NCBI GenBank assembly: GCA_027459365.1
Contig: DAIDIM010000079.1
Span: 1-6,154, forward strand
DNA length: 6,154 nt
Direction: 5' to 3'
From: Chlamydiota bacterium
GTDB lineage: Bacteria; Chlamydiota; Chlamydiia; Chlamydiales; SM23-39
The translations under genes were made by a program, and so were the position numbers. Below, in pieces: positions 6,119-6,154 of the stretch (its first letter is position 1; each line of letters starts with the position of its first letter). The notes beneath the pieces were generated by a model. It worked only from the letters and a program-made list of their open reading frames with translations, was not told where the DNA came from and did no database searches.

Positions 6119-6154
6119 CTGGACTTTGTACAATTTCATGACTTCCTCGCTGGC

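Noticed and set aside
6104..6154. Minus-strand open frame ending ...ASEEVMKLYKVQLMYS, possibly the tail of a convergent gene overlapping the peptidase end
   Set aside because: Only 16 codons are visible, all three minus frames stop in this stretch, and no family can be recognised. It remains a possibility only.

Overview
The window looks like a piece of chromosome from a chlamydia-like bacterium (order Chlamydiales, possibly an environmental lineage). This is inference. It rests on a soluble M16C/PreP-type metalloprotease of the kind chlamydiae carry, coupled to a small protein with a lysine/arginine-rich, Hc2-like histone tail, in AT-rich sequence. No rRNA or other phylogenetic marker is present, so the placement is moderate.

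Left part (1-2403) is accessory, decayed DNA. Positions 1-114 hold only a 21-codon minus-strand fragment. Positions 115-279 form a long imperfect foldback (MITE-like) with a perfect 22-bp outer stem and a perfect 15-bp A/T inner stem. From 363 to 2061 lies what I interpret as a single insertion sequence of about 1.7 kb, bounded by perfect 15-bp inverted repeats. Its minus-strand transposase is split into an N-terminal coiled-coil ORF (1586-1945) and a C-terminal DDE catalytic ORF (429-1568). The two frames meet at an A9 run that contains the -1 slippery heptamer A AAA AAG. A -1 shift there would give one 505-residue transposase with no other defect. The right end of the element abuts the C-terminal third of an AAA/DUF4143 ATPase (2056-2403) whose N-terminal part is not in the window.

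A strong nested hairpin (2410-2454) separates this remnant from a convergent small gene for an exported, very acidic 80-residue protein (2468-2710, minus).

Right part (2711-6118) is orderly. A promoter with a perfect TTGACA box drives a two-gene + strand unit: a 134-residue basic-tailed protein (2822-3226), followed with no gap (TAA immediately followed by ATG) by a full-length 963-residue PreP-like zinc peptidase (3227-6118). All expected catalytic residues are present in the peptidase. The last 36 bases hold no identifiable gene.

The best candidate for something unusual is the split transposase with its homopolymer slip site. It could be programmed ribosomal frameshifting, transcriptional slippage, or a simple inactivating indel.
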